A stretch of 64,000 nucleotides of DNA from JADLHS01 sp044225555 (GTDB taxonomy: Bacteria > Verrucomicrobiota > Verrucomicrobiia > Limisphaerales > JADLHS01): positions 1 through 64,000 of the forward strand of contig JBGAIM010000012.1 of the NCBI GenBank assembly GCA_044225555.1, read 5' to 3'. Below the pieces are notes generated by a model. That model was not told where the DNA came from. It saw only the letters and a list, made by a program, of their open reading frames with translations, and did not search any database. Below, one piece after another: positions 1 through 8,048 of the stretch (within the stretch, counting starts at the first letter, position 1; each line of letters starts with the position of its first letter). The position numbers and the translations under genes were made by a program.

Positions 1-872
1 GCGATGACCGTGTCGCCGGCGCCGGACACATCGAAAACCTCCTGAGCCACCGTGGGAATGTGAAACGGTTTCTGCCCACGCTGGCAGAGCAACATGCCGA
101 GTTCGCCCAAAGTAATGAGCAGCACGGCGGGGCGCAGTTCGTTAAGCAGTCGCTCGGCCACCTGCATCAGGTTTTTGTCCGCGAGCGGACTGGCGTTGCG
201 GGTGTCGTCGGGAAGGCTCGCGAGTTCAAACGCCTCTTTGCGATTCGGCGTGATGAGCGAAAGCCCGGCGAGATTCAAATGATGAACCGGCTTGGGATCG
301 AGGCTCAGCCACACGCCATGATCGTGGCACAGCAACTTCAATTCGTTGAGCAACGATTGCGTGACCACGCCCTTGCCGTAATCGCCCACGATGACCGCAT
401 CCGTTTTCCGAATTTGTCCCTTGATGCCGGCGAGCAGCCGGCTGACGAGTTGCGGCGTGATCCCGTCGCGCGTTTCCCGGTCAATGCGCACGACCTGCTG
501 GGTTTGCGCGACGATGCGGGTCTTGAGACTCGTCCGCCGGGCGTTGCTGGCGATCAGGCCCCGACAGCCGATGTGCTGCTCGCCCAGGAGGGTGCGCAGT
601 TGTTCAGCGGCGTGATCCTGTCCGACGGCACCGAACAATTCCGCGCTTACGCCAAGGGCGGTGAGATTGCGAGCCACATTGGCTGCGCCGCCGGGCATGA
701 AACTCTCTCGCTGAAAATCCACCACCGGCACCGGGGCCTCGGGCGAGATGCGCGCCACGCTGCCCCAGATGAACTGGTCGAGCATCACGTCGCCGACGAC
801 CAATACCCGGGTCTTGCCGGCAGCTTTCAGAAGGTGACCCACCCGGGCGGCGGAAAGAGCATTTTGGTTCAT
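1..872 (-). CDS. hldE1: D-glycero-beta-D-manno-heptose-7-phosphate kinase (RfaE1/HldE kinase domain), 3' end cut by window
   Basis: PfkB-family sugar kinase that phosphorylates heptose 7-phosphate at C1 during synthesis of the ADP-heptose precursor of LPS inner core (known for the family). The frame opens at an ATG at 872 and stays open to the window edge. The N-terminus carries the RfaE1 signature DVMLDQFIWG, then RISPEAPVPV. Near position 30 the frame reads SGAGDTVI, the PfkB C-terminal motif with the catalytic Asp. The visible part is about 290 residues, close to a complete kinase domain. Whether a C-terminal cytidylyltransferase domain (bifunctional HldE) follows cannot be seen. It starts 2 bp after the thiG stop, so the two are probably cotranscribed. 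It implies a Gram-negative envelope with heptose. Confidence 0.9.
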   Translation of the reverse strand, partial: MNQNALSAARVGHLLKAAGKTRVLVVGDVMLDQFIWGSVARISPEAPVPVVDFQRESFMPGGAANVARNLTALGVSAELFGAVGQDHAAEQLRTLLGEQHIGCRGLIASNARRTSLKTRIVAQTQQVVRIDRETRDGITPQLVSRLLAGIKGQIRKTDAVIVGDYGKGVVTQSLLNELKLLCHDHGVWLSLDPKPVHHLNLAGLSLITPNRKEAFELASLPDDTRNASPLADKNLMQVAERLLNELRPAVLLITLGELGMLLCQRGQKPFHIPTVAQEVFDVSGAGDTVI

Positions 873-874
873 GA

Positions 875-1663
875 TTAATCCAGAAAAGCCGTCAGCGGAC
901 TCGTCGCACTGGCCGTTTCACTTTGGGTCGCCAGGCCGGATTCATAGGCGGTGCGGCCGGCCTCGACCGCCTGCTTGAACGCCACCGCCATGCGATTTGG
1001 ATCGCTGGCGACAGCAATGGCGGTATTCACGAGCACCGCATCCGCGCCGAGTTCCATCGCTTCCGCCGCGTGACTTGGCGCGCCGAGACCGGCATCCACC
1101 ACCACAGGCACGGTGGCTTGCTCGAGGATGATGCGAATCTGGTCGCGTGTTTGGATGCCGCGATTCGAACCGATGGGCGAGCCGAGCGGCATCACGGTGG
1201 CGCAGCCGACTTCTTGCAGTCGCTTCGCCAGTACCGGATCGGCATTGATGTAGGGGAGTACGGTAAATCCTTCCTTCACCAACATCTCCGCGGCCTTGAA
1301 TGTTTCGATCGGGTCGGGTAGGAGATAACGCGGGTCGGGATGGATTTCGAGTTTCACCCATTTCGGCAATCCAGCGGCGGCGGCGAGGCGCGCGAGGCGC
1401 ACGGCCTCTTCGGCATTCATCGCGCCACTGGTGTTGGGAAGGAGGAGATATTTCTTCGGATCAACGAATTCGAGGATGTTGGCGAACGGGTCTTTCTTTC
1501 CGGTCAAATCCGCGCGGCGCAAGGCCACGGTCACCATTTCCGTTCCGCTGGCGGCGAGCGCGTCGCGCATTGCTTCCGGCGACGAGAATTTTCCCGTGCC
1601 CAATATGAGGCGTGAGGAAAAGGTCCGACCGGCGATGACAAGCGGTTTGTTCGATAACGACAT
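875..1663 (-). CDS. thiG: Thiazole synthase ThiG
   Basis: Forms the thiazole phosphate ring of thiamine from deoxyxylulose phosphate, dehydroglycine and ThiS-thiocarboxylate (known for ThiG). The 262-residue protein starts MSLSNKPLVIAGRTF and contains the family blocks LILGTGKF, NTSGAMNAEEAVRLAR, VKLEIHPDPRYLLPD, PLGSPIGSNRGI and DAGLGAPSHAAEAMELG. The frame is open for another 76 codons upstream, but that extension overlaps the preceding gene and has no family similarity, so the start at 1663 is preferred. No thiS, thiF or thiH is adjacent, and the 49-bp upstream gap is too short for a TPP riboswitch. The gene is followed at 2 bp by the heptose kinase, an unrelated pathway. Confidence 0.95.
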   Translation of the reverse strand: MSLSNKPLVIAGRTFSSRLILGTGKFSSPEAMRDALAASGTEMVTVALRRADLTGKKDPFANILEFVDPKKYLLLPNTSGAMNAEEAVRLARLAAAAGLPKWVKLEIHPDPRYLLPDPIETFKAAEMLVKEGFTVLPYINADPVLAKRLQEVGCATVMPLGSPIGSNRGIQTRDQIRIILEQATVPVVVDAGLGAPSHAAEAMELGADAVLVNTAIAVASDPNRMAVAFKQAVEAGRTAYESGLATQSETASATSPLTAFLD

Positions 1664-1712
1664 CCCGCCCAATCTAGTCGGGCGGGACATCACTTGTCGA
1701 GAAACGAGCGGC

Positions 1713-2390
1713 TCAGAATCGGTAGTCGAAAGCGATGGTGGCTGCGTGTGAGGACGTGCCGCCCAGCTTGATTTCGTCGGAAGCCGTACCCACGGTGACA
1801 TCCGCCTGCATGGACGAGTCCGTGGTGGCGAAGTAATGATATTCCACACTGATGCCCATGTGATCATTGATGGCGATGCGCAATCCGGCAAACGCCTGAT
1901 AGGCGAAGACGATCCCGGCGGTACTGCCGTCCAAGCCGGTGCCGTTGATCACCAGATCGTTGGCCGAGAGAATCGTGGTGGAACCGCCCAAGCCGCCGCC
2001 GAAGTACGGACTTACTTTGTGAAAGGCCGGGCAATGAAACCGGGCGTTGATTAGGAACGGAAAGTTGGCCAGGCTCGCGTCCGTCTCCGTGGCGCCGGTG
2101 GCGGATTTGATGTTATTGGCCATGAGGCCGGTTTCCACCTCGGCATCGAACCAGTCGGTCACGCCATATCCCCCGCGAATTCCGAGTCGGAAGCCAGGAT
2201 CGAAGGTCAGTTCACTGTTCGGTGCGAGTGGCGTGCCGAAAAATTCCTTCAGCTCGGTGTCGGTGGTCACGACTCCGCCGGCGTCGGCTTCCACGTAAAA
2301 CTTGCCTTTCTCGGCTTGCGCGTTGATTCCCGTAAGTACGGCGACGCTGCACAGTGCCGCTGAAACGATGGATTGAAAGTTCGATTTCAT
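1713..2390 (-). CDS. Outer-membrane beta-barrel protein (OmpW/OmpA-like porin family)
   Basis: Secreted protein of 225 residues with a Sec signal peptide (MKSNFQSIVSAALCSVAVLTG, ending near NAQA). It contains alternating amphipathic strands rich in Gly and aromatic residues: FYVEADAGGV, FRLGIRGGYGV, YFGGGLGGS, AFAGLRIAI, ISVEYHYFA. It ends in AFDYRF, a terminal Phe typical of barrel proteins recognised by the BAM complex. This points to an eight-stranded opacity/OmpA-type barrel in the outer membrane. Substrate and function are not evident. The start at 2390 is chosen because the signal peptide begins there, 25 codons into a longer open frame. It lies upstream of thiG on the same strand, with a 49-bp gap. 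Confidence 0.7.
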   Translation of the reverse strand: MKSNFQSIVSAALCSVAVLTGINAQAEKGKFYVEADAGGVVTTDTELKEFFGTPLAPNSELTFDPGFRLGIRGGYGVTDWFDAEVETGLMANNIKSATGATETDASLANFPFLINARFHCPAFHKVSPYFGGGLGGSTTILSANDLVINGTGLDGSTAGIVFAYQAFAGLRIAINDHMGISVEYHYFATTDSSMQADVTVGTASDEIKLGGTSSHAATIAFDYRF

Positions 2391-2570
2391 AACTGATGTC
2401 CTTTGACTGGTTGCACTACTGCTGTATTCGCCACATCCGATAAAACTTTCCCTGCGAAAAGTCAAACTGCGGTTGCCCGGGCGGGATTCGAGGGTAAATA
2501 TCGGCCTCGCGGGAGTAAAGCTGGCGCGCTGGCGCCGGATTTCGAGCTTGCGTTTTACGGGGTTGACCTG

Positions 2571-3308
2571 ATGATGGCGCGCTCAAATATGGAACAAAAT
2601 ATCGCAGAGTCGCATCTGCTGCTGGATGCGTGGGTTTGGCTGGAGAAGAACCGGAAGCCGGTTCTTTTCGGGGTGGTGGCGGTGGCCGCGGCTGGCTTGA
2701 TCGCCAGCACGATGGTCTGGTCACGGAAACAAAAGGAAGTTTCGGCCGGGGAAGCGCTGTCCCAGGCGTTGCTGGCGCAAATGGTGTCCGGCAGCCGGGC
2801 TGATTCGGCGAACAATTTGCTCAAAGTGGCCGCCGCGCACCCGGGCACGCCCGGCGGGGCGCAGGCACTGTTGCTGGCGGGAGGGGCCCTGTTTGCCAGC
2901 GGCAATCACGCCGAGGCTCAGGTGCAATTCGAGAAGTTCAATCGCGAATACGTCGGCAATCCGCTCACCCCCCAAGCCAAGCTGGGGTTGGCCGCCTGCC
3001 TCCTGGCTCAAGGCAAAACCGACGACGCGGCCCGCGCCTACAAGGATTTGGCGGATCGTTTCCCCAATGCCAACACCGCTCCGCAGGCGCGGTTCGCGCT
3101 GGGCGGAATTTACGAATCGCAGGGCAAACTGGAGGACGCGCTCAATCTCTTTGAACAAGTCGCCCGCGCGGAGCAGAACAGCTCAATGGGGTCGGAGGCT
3201 GGGATGCGCGCCGAGGAAATCCGGTTGAAGCTGCCGCCCATCCCCATGCCGGTTACGCCGACCCCGGCCGCCGCAGTTTCCACCAACGCCGCACCGGTCG
3301 TGAAATAG
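2571..3308 (+). CDS. TPR-repeat single-pass membrane protein (YfgM-like)
   Basis: Protein of about 245 residues. After an N-terminal cytoplasmic stretch with WVWLEKNRKPVLF comes one transmembrane helix (GVVAVAAAGLIASTMVW), then TPR-type helices (residues about 60-215) such as ALLAQMVSG, GNHAEAQVQFEKF, GKTDDAARAYKDLADRFP and GKLEDALNLFEQVARAE. The tail is rich in Pro, Thr and Ala. This order (short N-terminus, membrane helix, periplasmic TPR) matches the YfgM/ancillary translocon-subunit family, but similar architectures occur elsewhere, so the role is inferred. ATG codons at 2571, 2574 and 2589 are all possible starts. It lies 55 bp upstream of ugd on the same strand. Confidence 0.7.
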   Translation: MMARSNMEQNIAESHLLLDAWVWLEKNRKPVLFGVVAVAAAGLIASTMVWSRKQKEVSAGEALSQALLAQMVSGSRADSANNLLKVAAAHPGTPGGAQALLLAGGALFASGNHAEAQVQFEKFNREYVGNPLTPQAKLGLAACLLAQGKTDDAARAYKDLADRFPNANTAPQARFALGGIYESQGKLEDALNLFEQVARAEQNSSMGSEAGMRAEEIRLKLPPIPMPVTPTPAAAVSTNAAPVVK

Positions 3309-3333
3309 CTTTACCGGCCCCGGGGCGCACCAT

Positions 3334-3349
3334 CGGCGCTCCGTTGGGA
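3334..3349. repeat. Fragment of a dispersed GC-rich palindromic repeat
   Basis: Sixteen bases upstream of ugd match, with one difference, the segment at 42292-42307 inside mutY (CGGCGCTCYGTTGGGA). It looks like a decayed arm of the GGAGCGCCGGTCTCCGAC repeat family seen at 33891, 42283 and 42508. Confidence 0.4.
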
Positions 3350-3363
3350 AACCCCATTCGCAC

Positions 3364-4653
3364 ATGAAGCTGACCATCATCGGAACCGGTTACGTTGGCT
3401 TGGTGACCGGCACCTGTTTTGCCGAGGTTGGTCATGACGTCATTTGCGTGGACAGCGATGCCGGGAAAGTAAAGACGCTTCAGTCCGGCGGTATTCCCAT
3501 CTACGAACCTGGCCTGGAGGAACTCGTCAAAAAAAATGCCACCGCCGGGCGGCTGAGTTTCACCAACAGCACGGCCGAAGGCGTCGAGAAATCCGACGTG
3601 ATCTTCATTGCCGTGCCGACGCCGCCGCAGCCGGATGGCTCGGTGGACATGAGCTTCATCGAGAAGGTTGCCCGCGAGATTGCTGGCGCGATGACCAGTT
3701 ACAAGATCGTGGTGGACAAGAGCACCGTGCCCGTGCGGACGGGTGACAAGGTGGCTGAGACGATCAAGCGTTATTGCAAAGCCAAAGTCGAGTTCGATGT
3801 GGTGAGCAATCCCGAGTTTCTCCGCGAGGGTTTTGCCGTCGAGGATCTGATGAAACCCGACCGCGTGGTCGTAGGCGTGCGTTCACCGCGGCCGGTGGCG
3901 GCGATGCGACAGGTCTATGAGCCGTTCAACGCACCGATCATCATCACCGACATCAATTCCGCTGAACTCATTAAACACGCGTCGAATTCTTTCCTGGCCC
4001 TGAAGATTTCCTACATCAACGCCGTGTCCGTCCTCTGTGAGGCCACGGGTGCGAATGTGCAGGAAGTGGCCAACGGCATGGGTTTGGACGAGCGCATCGG
4101 GCGGCGGTTTCTTAATGCGGGCATCGGTTTTGGCGGCAGTTGTTTTCCCAAGGACCTCAGCGCGTTCATCAAAATCTCTGAACAGGTCGGCTACAATTTC
4201 CAGTTGCTCAAGGAAGTTCAGCGCATCAACGCCGAACAGATGGAGCGCTTTGTCAAAAAAATCACCGACACACTCTGGGTGTTGAAGGATAAAACCATTG
4301 GCGTGCTCGGCCTGGCCTTCAAGCAAAACACCGACGACGTGCGTTCCTCGCCGGCCATTGATCTTTGCCAGCGACTGCTGAAAGAGGGCGCGACCCTGCG
4401 CGTTCACGACCCAAAAGGGATGGACAAGGCGCGGGCGATTCTGCCCAACGTGACTTACGTGGACGACATGAACGACGTGGCCGAAGGTTGCGACGCGTTG
4501 GTCGTGGCGACCGAGTGGGATGAATTCAAGAAGCTCGATGTCGCGCGCGCCCAGAAGGCACTGACCCATCCCATCATGTTCGACGGGCGGAATCTTTTCG
4601 ACGCGTCGGAGATGGAAAAGCTGGGCTGGATTTACAAAAGCATCGGGCGATGA
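3364..4653 (+). CDS. ugd: UDP-glucose 6-dehydrogenase
   Basis: Oxidises UDP-glucose to UDP-glucuronate with two NAD+, supplying exopolysaccharide or LPS sugars (family knowledge). The 429-residue protein has the normal length. It shows the N-terminal Rossmann motif IGTGYVGLVTGTCFAEVGH, the block VPTPPQPDGS, STVPVRTGD, NPEFLREGFAVEDL, the catalytic cysteine in GFGGSCFPKD (about residue 260), and C-terminal GLAFKQNTDDVRSSPAIDL. All key residues are present. The start at 3364 follows a 55-bp gap from the TPR gene and lies next to a repeat fragment. It is followed by a palindromic repeat and a Nudix gene. Confidence 0.96.
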   Translation: MKLTIIGTGYVGLVTGTCFAEVGHDVICVDSDAGKVKTLQSGGIPIYEPGLEELVKKNATAGRLSFTNSTAEGVEKSDVIFIAVPTPPQPDGSVDMSFIEKVAREIAGAMTSYKIVVDKSTVPVRTGDKVAETIKRYCKAKVEFDVVSNPEFLREGFAVEDLMKPDRVVVGVRSPRPVAAMRQVYEPFNAPIIITDINSAELIKHASNSFLALKISYINAVSVLCEATGANVQEVANGMGLDERIGRRFLNAGIGFGGSCFPKDLSAFIKISEQVGYNFQLLKEVQRINAEQMERFVKKITDTLWVLKDKTIGVLGLAFKQNTDDVRSSPAIDLCQRLLKEGATLRVHDPKGMDKARAILPNVTYVDDMNDVAEGCDALVVATEWDEFKKLDVARAQKALTHPIMFDGRNLFDASEMEKLGWIYKSIGR

Positions 4654-4662
4654 GCCCTTCCG

Positions 4663-4744
4663 CTCTTAATCCTAATCTTACTCTTAATCCTAATCTGGTT
4701 CGCCATCGTCGAGATTAAGATTACGAGTAAGATGAAGATAAAGA
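4663..4744. repeat. AT-rich imperfect inverted repeat built from TAATC/GATTA units
   Basis: Left arm 4663-4696 (CTCTTAATCCTAATCTTACT and on) and right arm 4711-4744 are near reverse complements, about 33 nt each, separated by 14 nt. Each arm is itself a tandem of TAATCYTAATC-like units. The composition is AT-rich in a GC-rich region. A second copy of the same design lies at 30081-30151. The right arm ends at the likely ATG of the Nudix gene, so a folded transcript could affect its translation (inference). Confidence 0.75.
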
Positions 4745-5151
4745 TGGGAACCAAGATCATCGAAGTCAGCGCCGGCCTCGTCTTCCGTTCCGGCAAACTC
4801 CTCATCACCCAGCGTCACGCGGACGCGCACCTCGGCGGGCTGTGGGAATTCCCGGGTGGCAAACGCGAGCCCGGCGAAACCTTCGAGCAATGTCTCGCCC
4901 GCGAACTCCGGGAAGAACTCGGCATCGCGGTCGAAGTCGGTGGGCTCTTCGAGAGCGTGACGCACGCCTATGCGGAGAAGACCGTTCAGTTGCAATTCTT
5001 CCTTTGCCGCTTGCCAAACGGCGAACCCCAGGCGCTCGGTTGTGCCGCGCTCAAGTGGGTTACCCACGACGAACTGGCCCGCCACGATTTCCCCGCCGCC
5101 GATGTGCAGTTACTGCAAAAGCTCGCCGCCGACTCCAAGTTGTGGCGCTGA
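4744..5151 (+). CDS. mutT: Nudix hydrolase, MutT/8-oxo-dGTP pyrophosphohydrolase type
   Basis: Small Nudix protein of 135 residues. The Nudix box is intact: GGKREPGETFEQC followed by LARELREELGI, giving the G-x5-E-x7-REUxEExGU consensus that binds Mg2+. The N-terminal IIEVSAGLVF and LITQRHADAHLGGLWEFPG are typical of MutT, which hydrolyses oxidised nucleoside triphosphates, so that is the best guess for substrate. The frame is also open from an ATG at 4732, but that codon lies inside the upstream inverted repeat. The ATG at 4744 leaves GAAGATAAAG as a weak ribosome-binding sequence. The next gene starts 61 bp downstream. Confidence 0.85.
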   Translation: MGTKIIEVSAGLVFRSGKLLITQRHADAHLGGLWEFPGGKREPGETFEQCLARELREELGIAVEVGGLFESVTHAYAEKTVQLQFFLCRLPNGEPQALGCAALKWVTHDELARHDFPAADVQLLQKLAADSKLWR

Positions 5152-5212
5152 AGTTTTTCTTCCCCGTTGTCATCGGCCAGCGTCGGACTTAACCTGCCGG
5201 CGTGCTTGACGC

Positions 5213-8041
5213 ATGACGCCGACACAACAACACGCCACGCTCTCGGCCGCGAATTGCGAGGTCGCCTTCGACAATTTGACGCGCCAGCTTTACGCCACGG
5301 ACGCGTCCCATTATCAGATCGAGCCGCTGGCGGTGGCGTTTCCGCGTGACGCCCGGCAGGCCAGTTCCATCATCCAGGCGGCCCAACAGGCCGGGGTGTC
5401 GGTGATTCCACGCGGCGCGGGCACCGGATTGGTCGGGGGCGCCATTGGCGATGGCGTGGTCGTGGATTTCTCCCGTTACAACCGGCTCGTCACCGAGTTT
5501 GACGTGGACAAACACACCGTGCGCGTCGGCGCGGGTGTGGTGTTGGATCAACTCAACAATTTTCTTCGTCCGCAGGGTTACGCGTTTGGGCCGGACGTGG
5601 CGACGAGTTCCCGCGCGACGCTCGGCGGGATGATTGCCAACAATTCCTCCGGCGCGCGCTGTGCCCTTTATGGCACGACGGTGGAGCATGTCGTCGAGTT
5701 GGAGATCGTGTTGAGCGACGGCAAGGTGCTCAAGGTCGGTCCGGCGCACGACACGCTGAAACTCCAGCGCACGATGCTGGAGGATCTCGCGATGCTGAAC
5801 GGGTTGCAGATTGGCGAACGCTTTCCCCCGGGCCTGCTCAAACGCTGGCCCGGCTACGCGCTGGATCGTGTGTTGCGCCAGCCTGCCAACGCGATCAACG
5901 TGCTTGCCGGCAGCGAGGGGACGCTCGCCGCGATCACTTCGGCGGTGTTAAAAGTTGTGCCCACGCCGGATGAGATCGGCCTGGCCTTGATCTTCTTTGA
6001 TTCGATTGCCGACGCGATGCAGGCCGCGGTGGAACTGGCGGATTTGAAACCGTCCGCCATCGAGTTTCTCGACCGGATGTTGCTCGATCAAACACGGGGT
6101 CAGCGCGAGTTCCAGGCGGCGCGGGATTTGTTGGAACTCGACACGCTGCCGGCGGAGGGTGTGTTGGCGGTGGAATTCTACGGCAACGTCGAGGCGCGGC
6201 TGGCGGATTTGGAGAAGCGCCGGCTCGGGTCACGCAAAAGAATTTTGCAGACGCTGGCGCAGATCAATCACGTCTGGACGCTGCGCAAGGGCGGGCTTTC
6301 GCTGCTGACCAGTTGCAAGGGCCGGGCGAAGCCGGTGACGTGCATCGAGGACGCGGCGGTGCGCCCGAAGGATTTGCCGGCCTACTACAAGGAGCTTTCG
6401 TCGCTGATTCGAGACCTGGGCCTGGAGGCATCGTTCTACGGACATGCGGCCTCCGGGCTGTTGCATGTGCGGCCGGTGCTGGATTTGCAGTCGGCGGAGG
6501 ATTTGAAAAAATTCCGCGAAGTGACGCAGGATGTCGCGGCGCTGGTGAAACATTTCAAAGGCTCGTTCTCCGCCGAGCATGGCGTCGGCATTGGGCGCAC
6601 GGAATTTCTCAAGCAGGAGGTTGGCGAAGATCTCTACCTGCTGATGCGACAGATCAAGAAGTCATTTGATCCCCACAACCTGTTCAATCCAGGCAAACTC
6701 ATTGATGATGGCCGGTTCAAGCTCGACAAGTTCCTGCGCCAGGGCCCGGGTTACGCGCTCAAGTTGCCGTTCGAGCCGATGCTGGCGTTTGCCGGACGCG
6801 ACGGCTCGTTCACGGCGAACCTGGAACAATGCAACGGCTGCGGTGGGTGTCGTAAGGAGACGCCGACGATGTGCCCGACTTTTCTGGCGACGGGCGAGGA
6901 AATCATGTCCACGCGGGGTCGGGCCAACACCATTCGGGCCGCGCTGGAATTGCGCGGCTTGTCCCGCGATGACGCCCTGGGCTCCAAAGAACTTGAGGCG
7001 GCATTGAGCAATTGCCTCTCGTGCAAGGCGTGCCTGAATGAGTGTCCGTCCAATGTGAATCTGGCGTTGCTCAAAGCGGAGCTGCAATGGGCACGCATCC
7101 GGCGGGATGGATTGTCCTTGCGCGAACGGTTGTTTGGTTCACCCGATTTGCTCGGGCGGCTGGGCTGTGCGATGCCGAAGATTGCCAATGACTTGATCAC
7201 CTCGGGCCGCGCACGTGATCTGTTGGAGCGGCTCACGGGGATTTCGGCAGAACGCGCCTTGCCGCGATACGCGAAGGTGCGGTTCGATCGGTGGTTCGAG
7301 CAACGCCAGCGGGATTCCTGTCCCGCGCGCGGGCGGGTGATTCTGTGGGATGATACGTTCGTGCGCTACAACGAGCCGCACATTGGCACGGCGGCAGTGA
7401 CGGTGCTGGAGGCGGCGGGCTATGAAGTGCAACTGGCGACCGAGCGCAAGTGTTGCGGCCGCCCCGCGTTCAGCCAGGGCAACCTGGGTCTGGCGCGCAA
7501 GCTCGGCGCGCACAATTTGAAGTTGTTGAGCCAGACGGCGGACGATGTGCCGATCATCTTTCTCGAACCTTCGTGCTACTCGATGTTCCTCGAGGATTAT
7601 CGCGAGATGAACCTGCCCGATGCCGAGCGGGTGGCCGGACGCTGTTTCCTGTTGGAGCAATTCCTCGACGAGCTACTGCGCGCCGAACCTGACCTGCTCG
7701 TGTTCAATCCGCGCCCGACCACGGTGGCGATCCACGTGCATTGCCACGCCAAGGCGTTGACGTATCCGGCCTACATGCACCGGCTGGCGTCGCGGTTGCC
7801 GGGACGCAAGGTGCATTACCTCGACACCGGCTGCTGCGGAATGGCCGGCGGCTTCGGCATGATGGAATCGAAGTACGAGCTGTCGCTGGAGATTGCGAAG
7901 CCGCTCATCGAGAAGATTCGGGAACTTCCCTACGGCAGCATGGTGGTGGCCAGCGGCGCGAGTTGCCGGCATCAGATTGATCACCTTGCGCCCGTGCGGG
8001 CCCGCCACATGGCGGAGGTGCTGGCGGATGCGCTGGAGTGA
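5213..8041 (+). CDS. FAD-linked oxidase fused to Fe-S/CCG domains (D-lactate/glycolate dehydrogenase-like, YdiJ type)
   Basis: Large 942-residue redox enzyme. The N-terminal half is an FAD-binding PCMH domain (GVSVIPRGAGTGLVGGAIGD near residue 65, then VGAGVVLDQLNNFLRPQGY and GGMIANNSSGARC), followed by the FAD-oxidase C-terminal domain ending SAEHGVGIGRTEFLKQEVG. The C-terminal half has two ferredoxin-like clusters (CNGCGGCRKETPTMCP near residue 540; CLSCKACLNECP near 602) and two CCG-type motifs (KCCGRPAFSQGN, TGCCGMAGGFGM). This GlcD-GlcF-like fusion oxidises a 2-hydroxy acid and passes electrons to the membrane. The exact acid cannot be read from the sequence. Length fits the YdiJ group (about 1000 residues). 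Confidence 0.88.
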   Translation: MTPTQQHATLSAANCEVAFDNLTRQLYATDASHYQIEPLAVAFPRDARQASSIIQAAQQAGVSVIPRGAGTGLVGGAIGDGVVVDFSRYNRLVTEFDVDKHTVRVGAGVVLDQLNNFLRPQGYAFGPDVATSSRATLGGMIANNSSGARCALYGTTVEHVVELEIVLSDGKVLKVGPAHDTLKLQRTMLEDLAMLNGLQIGERFPPGLLKRWPGYALDRVLRQPANAINVLAGSEGTLAAITSAVLKVVPTPDEIGLALIFFDSIADAMQAAVELADLKPSAIEFLDRMLLDQTRGQREFQAARDLLELDTLPAEGVLAVEFYGNVEARLADLEKRRLGSRKRILQTLAQINHVWTLRKGGLSLLTSCKGRAKPVTCIEDAAVRPKDLPAYYKELSSLIRDLGLEASFYGHAASGLLHVRPVLDLQSAEDLKKFREVTQDVAALVKHFKGSFSAEHGVGIGRTEFLKQEVGEDLYLLMRQIKKSFDPHNLFNPGKLIDDGRFKLDKFLRQGPGYALKLPFEPMLAFAGRDGSFTANLEQCNGCGGCRKETPTMCPTFLATGEEIMSTRGRANTIRAALELRGLSRDDALGSKELEAALSNCLSCKACLNECPSNVNLALLKAELQWARIRRDGLSLRERLFGSPDLLGRLGCAMPKIANDLITSGRARDLLERLTGISAERALPRYAKVRFDRWFEQRQRDSCPARGRVILWDDTFVRYNEPHIGTAAVTVLEAAGYEVQLATERKCCGRPAFSQGNLGLARKLGAHNLKLLSQTADDVPIIFLEPSCYSMFLEDYREMNLPDAERVAGRCFLLEQFLDELLRAEPDLLVFNPRPTTVAIHVHCHAKALTYPAYMHRLASRLPGRKVHYLDTGCCGMAGGFGMMESKYELSLEIAKPLIEKIRELPYGSMVVASGASCRHQIDHLAPVRARHMAEVLADALE

Positions 8042-8048
8042 GCGCGGT

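Noticed and set aside
1664..1712. TPP riboswitch before thiG
   Set aside because: Only 49 bp are available and no THI element is seen.
4732..4743. Upstream ATG for the Nudix gene
   Set aside because: It lies in the inverted repeat and adds only residues without family similarity.
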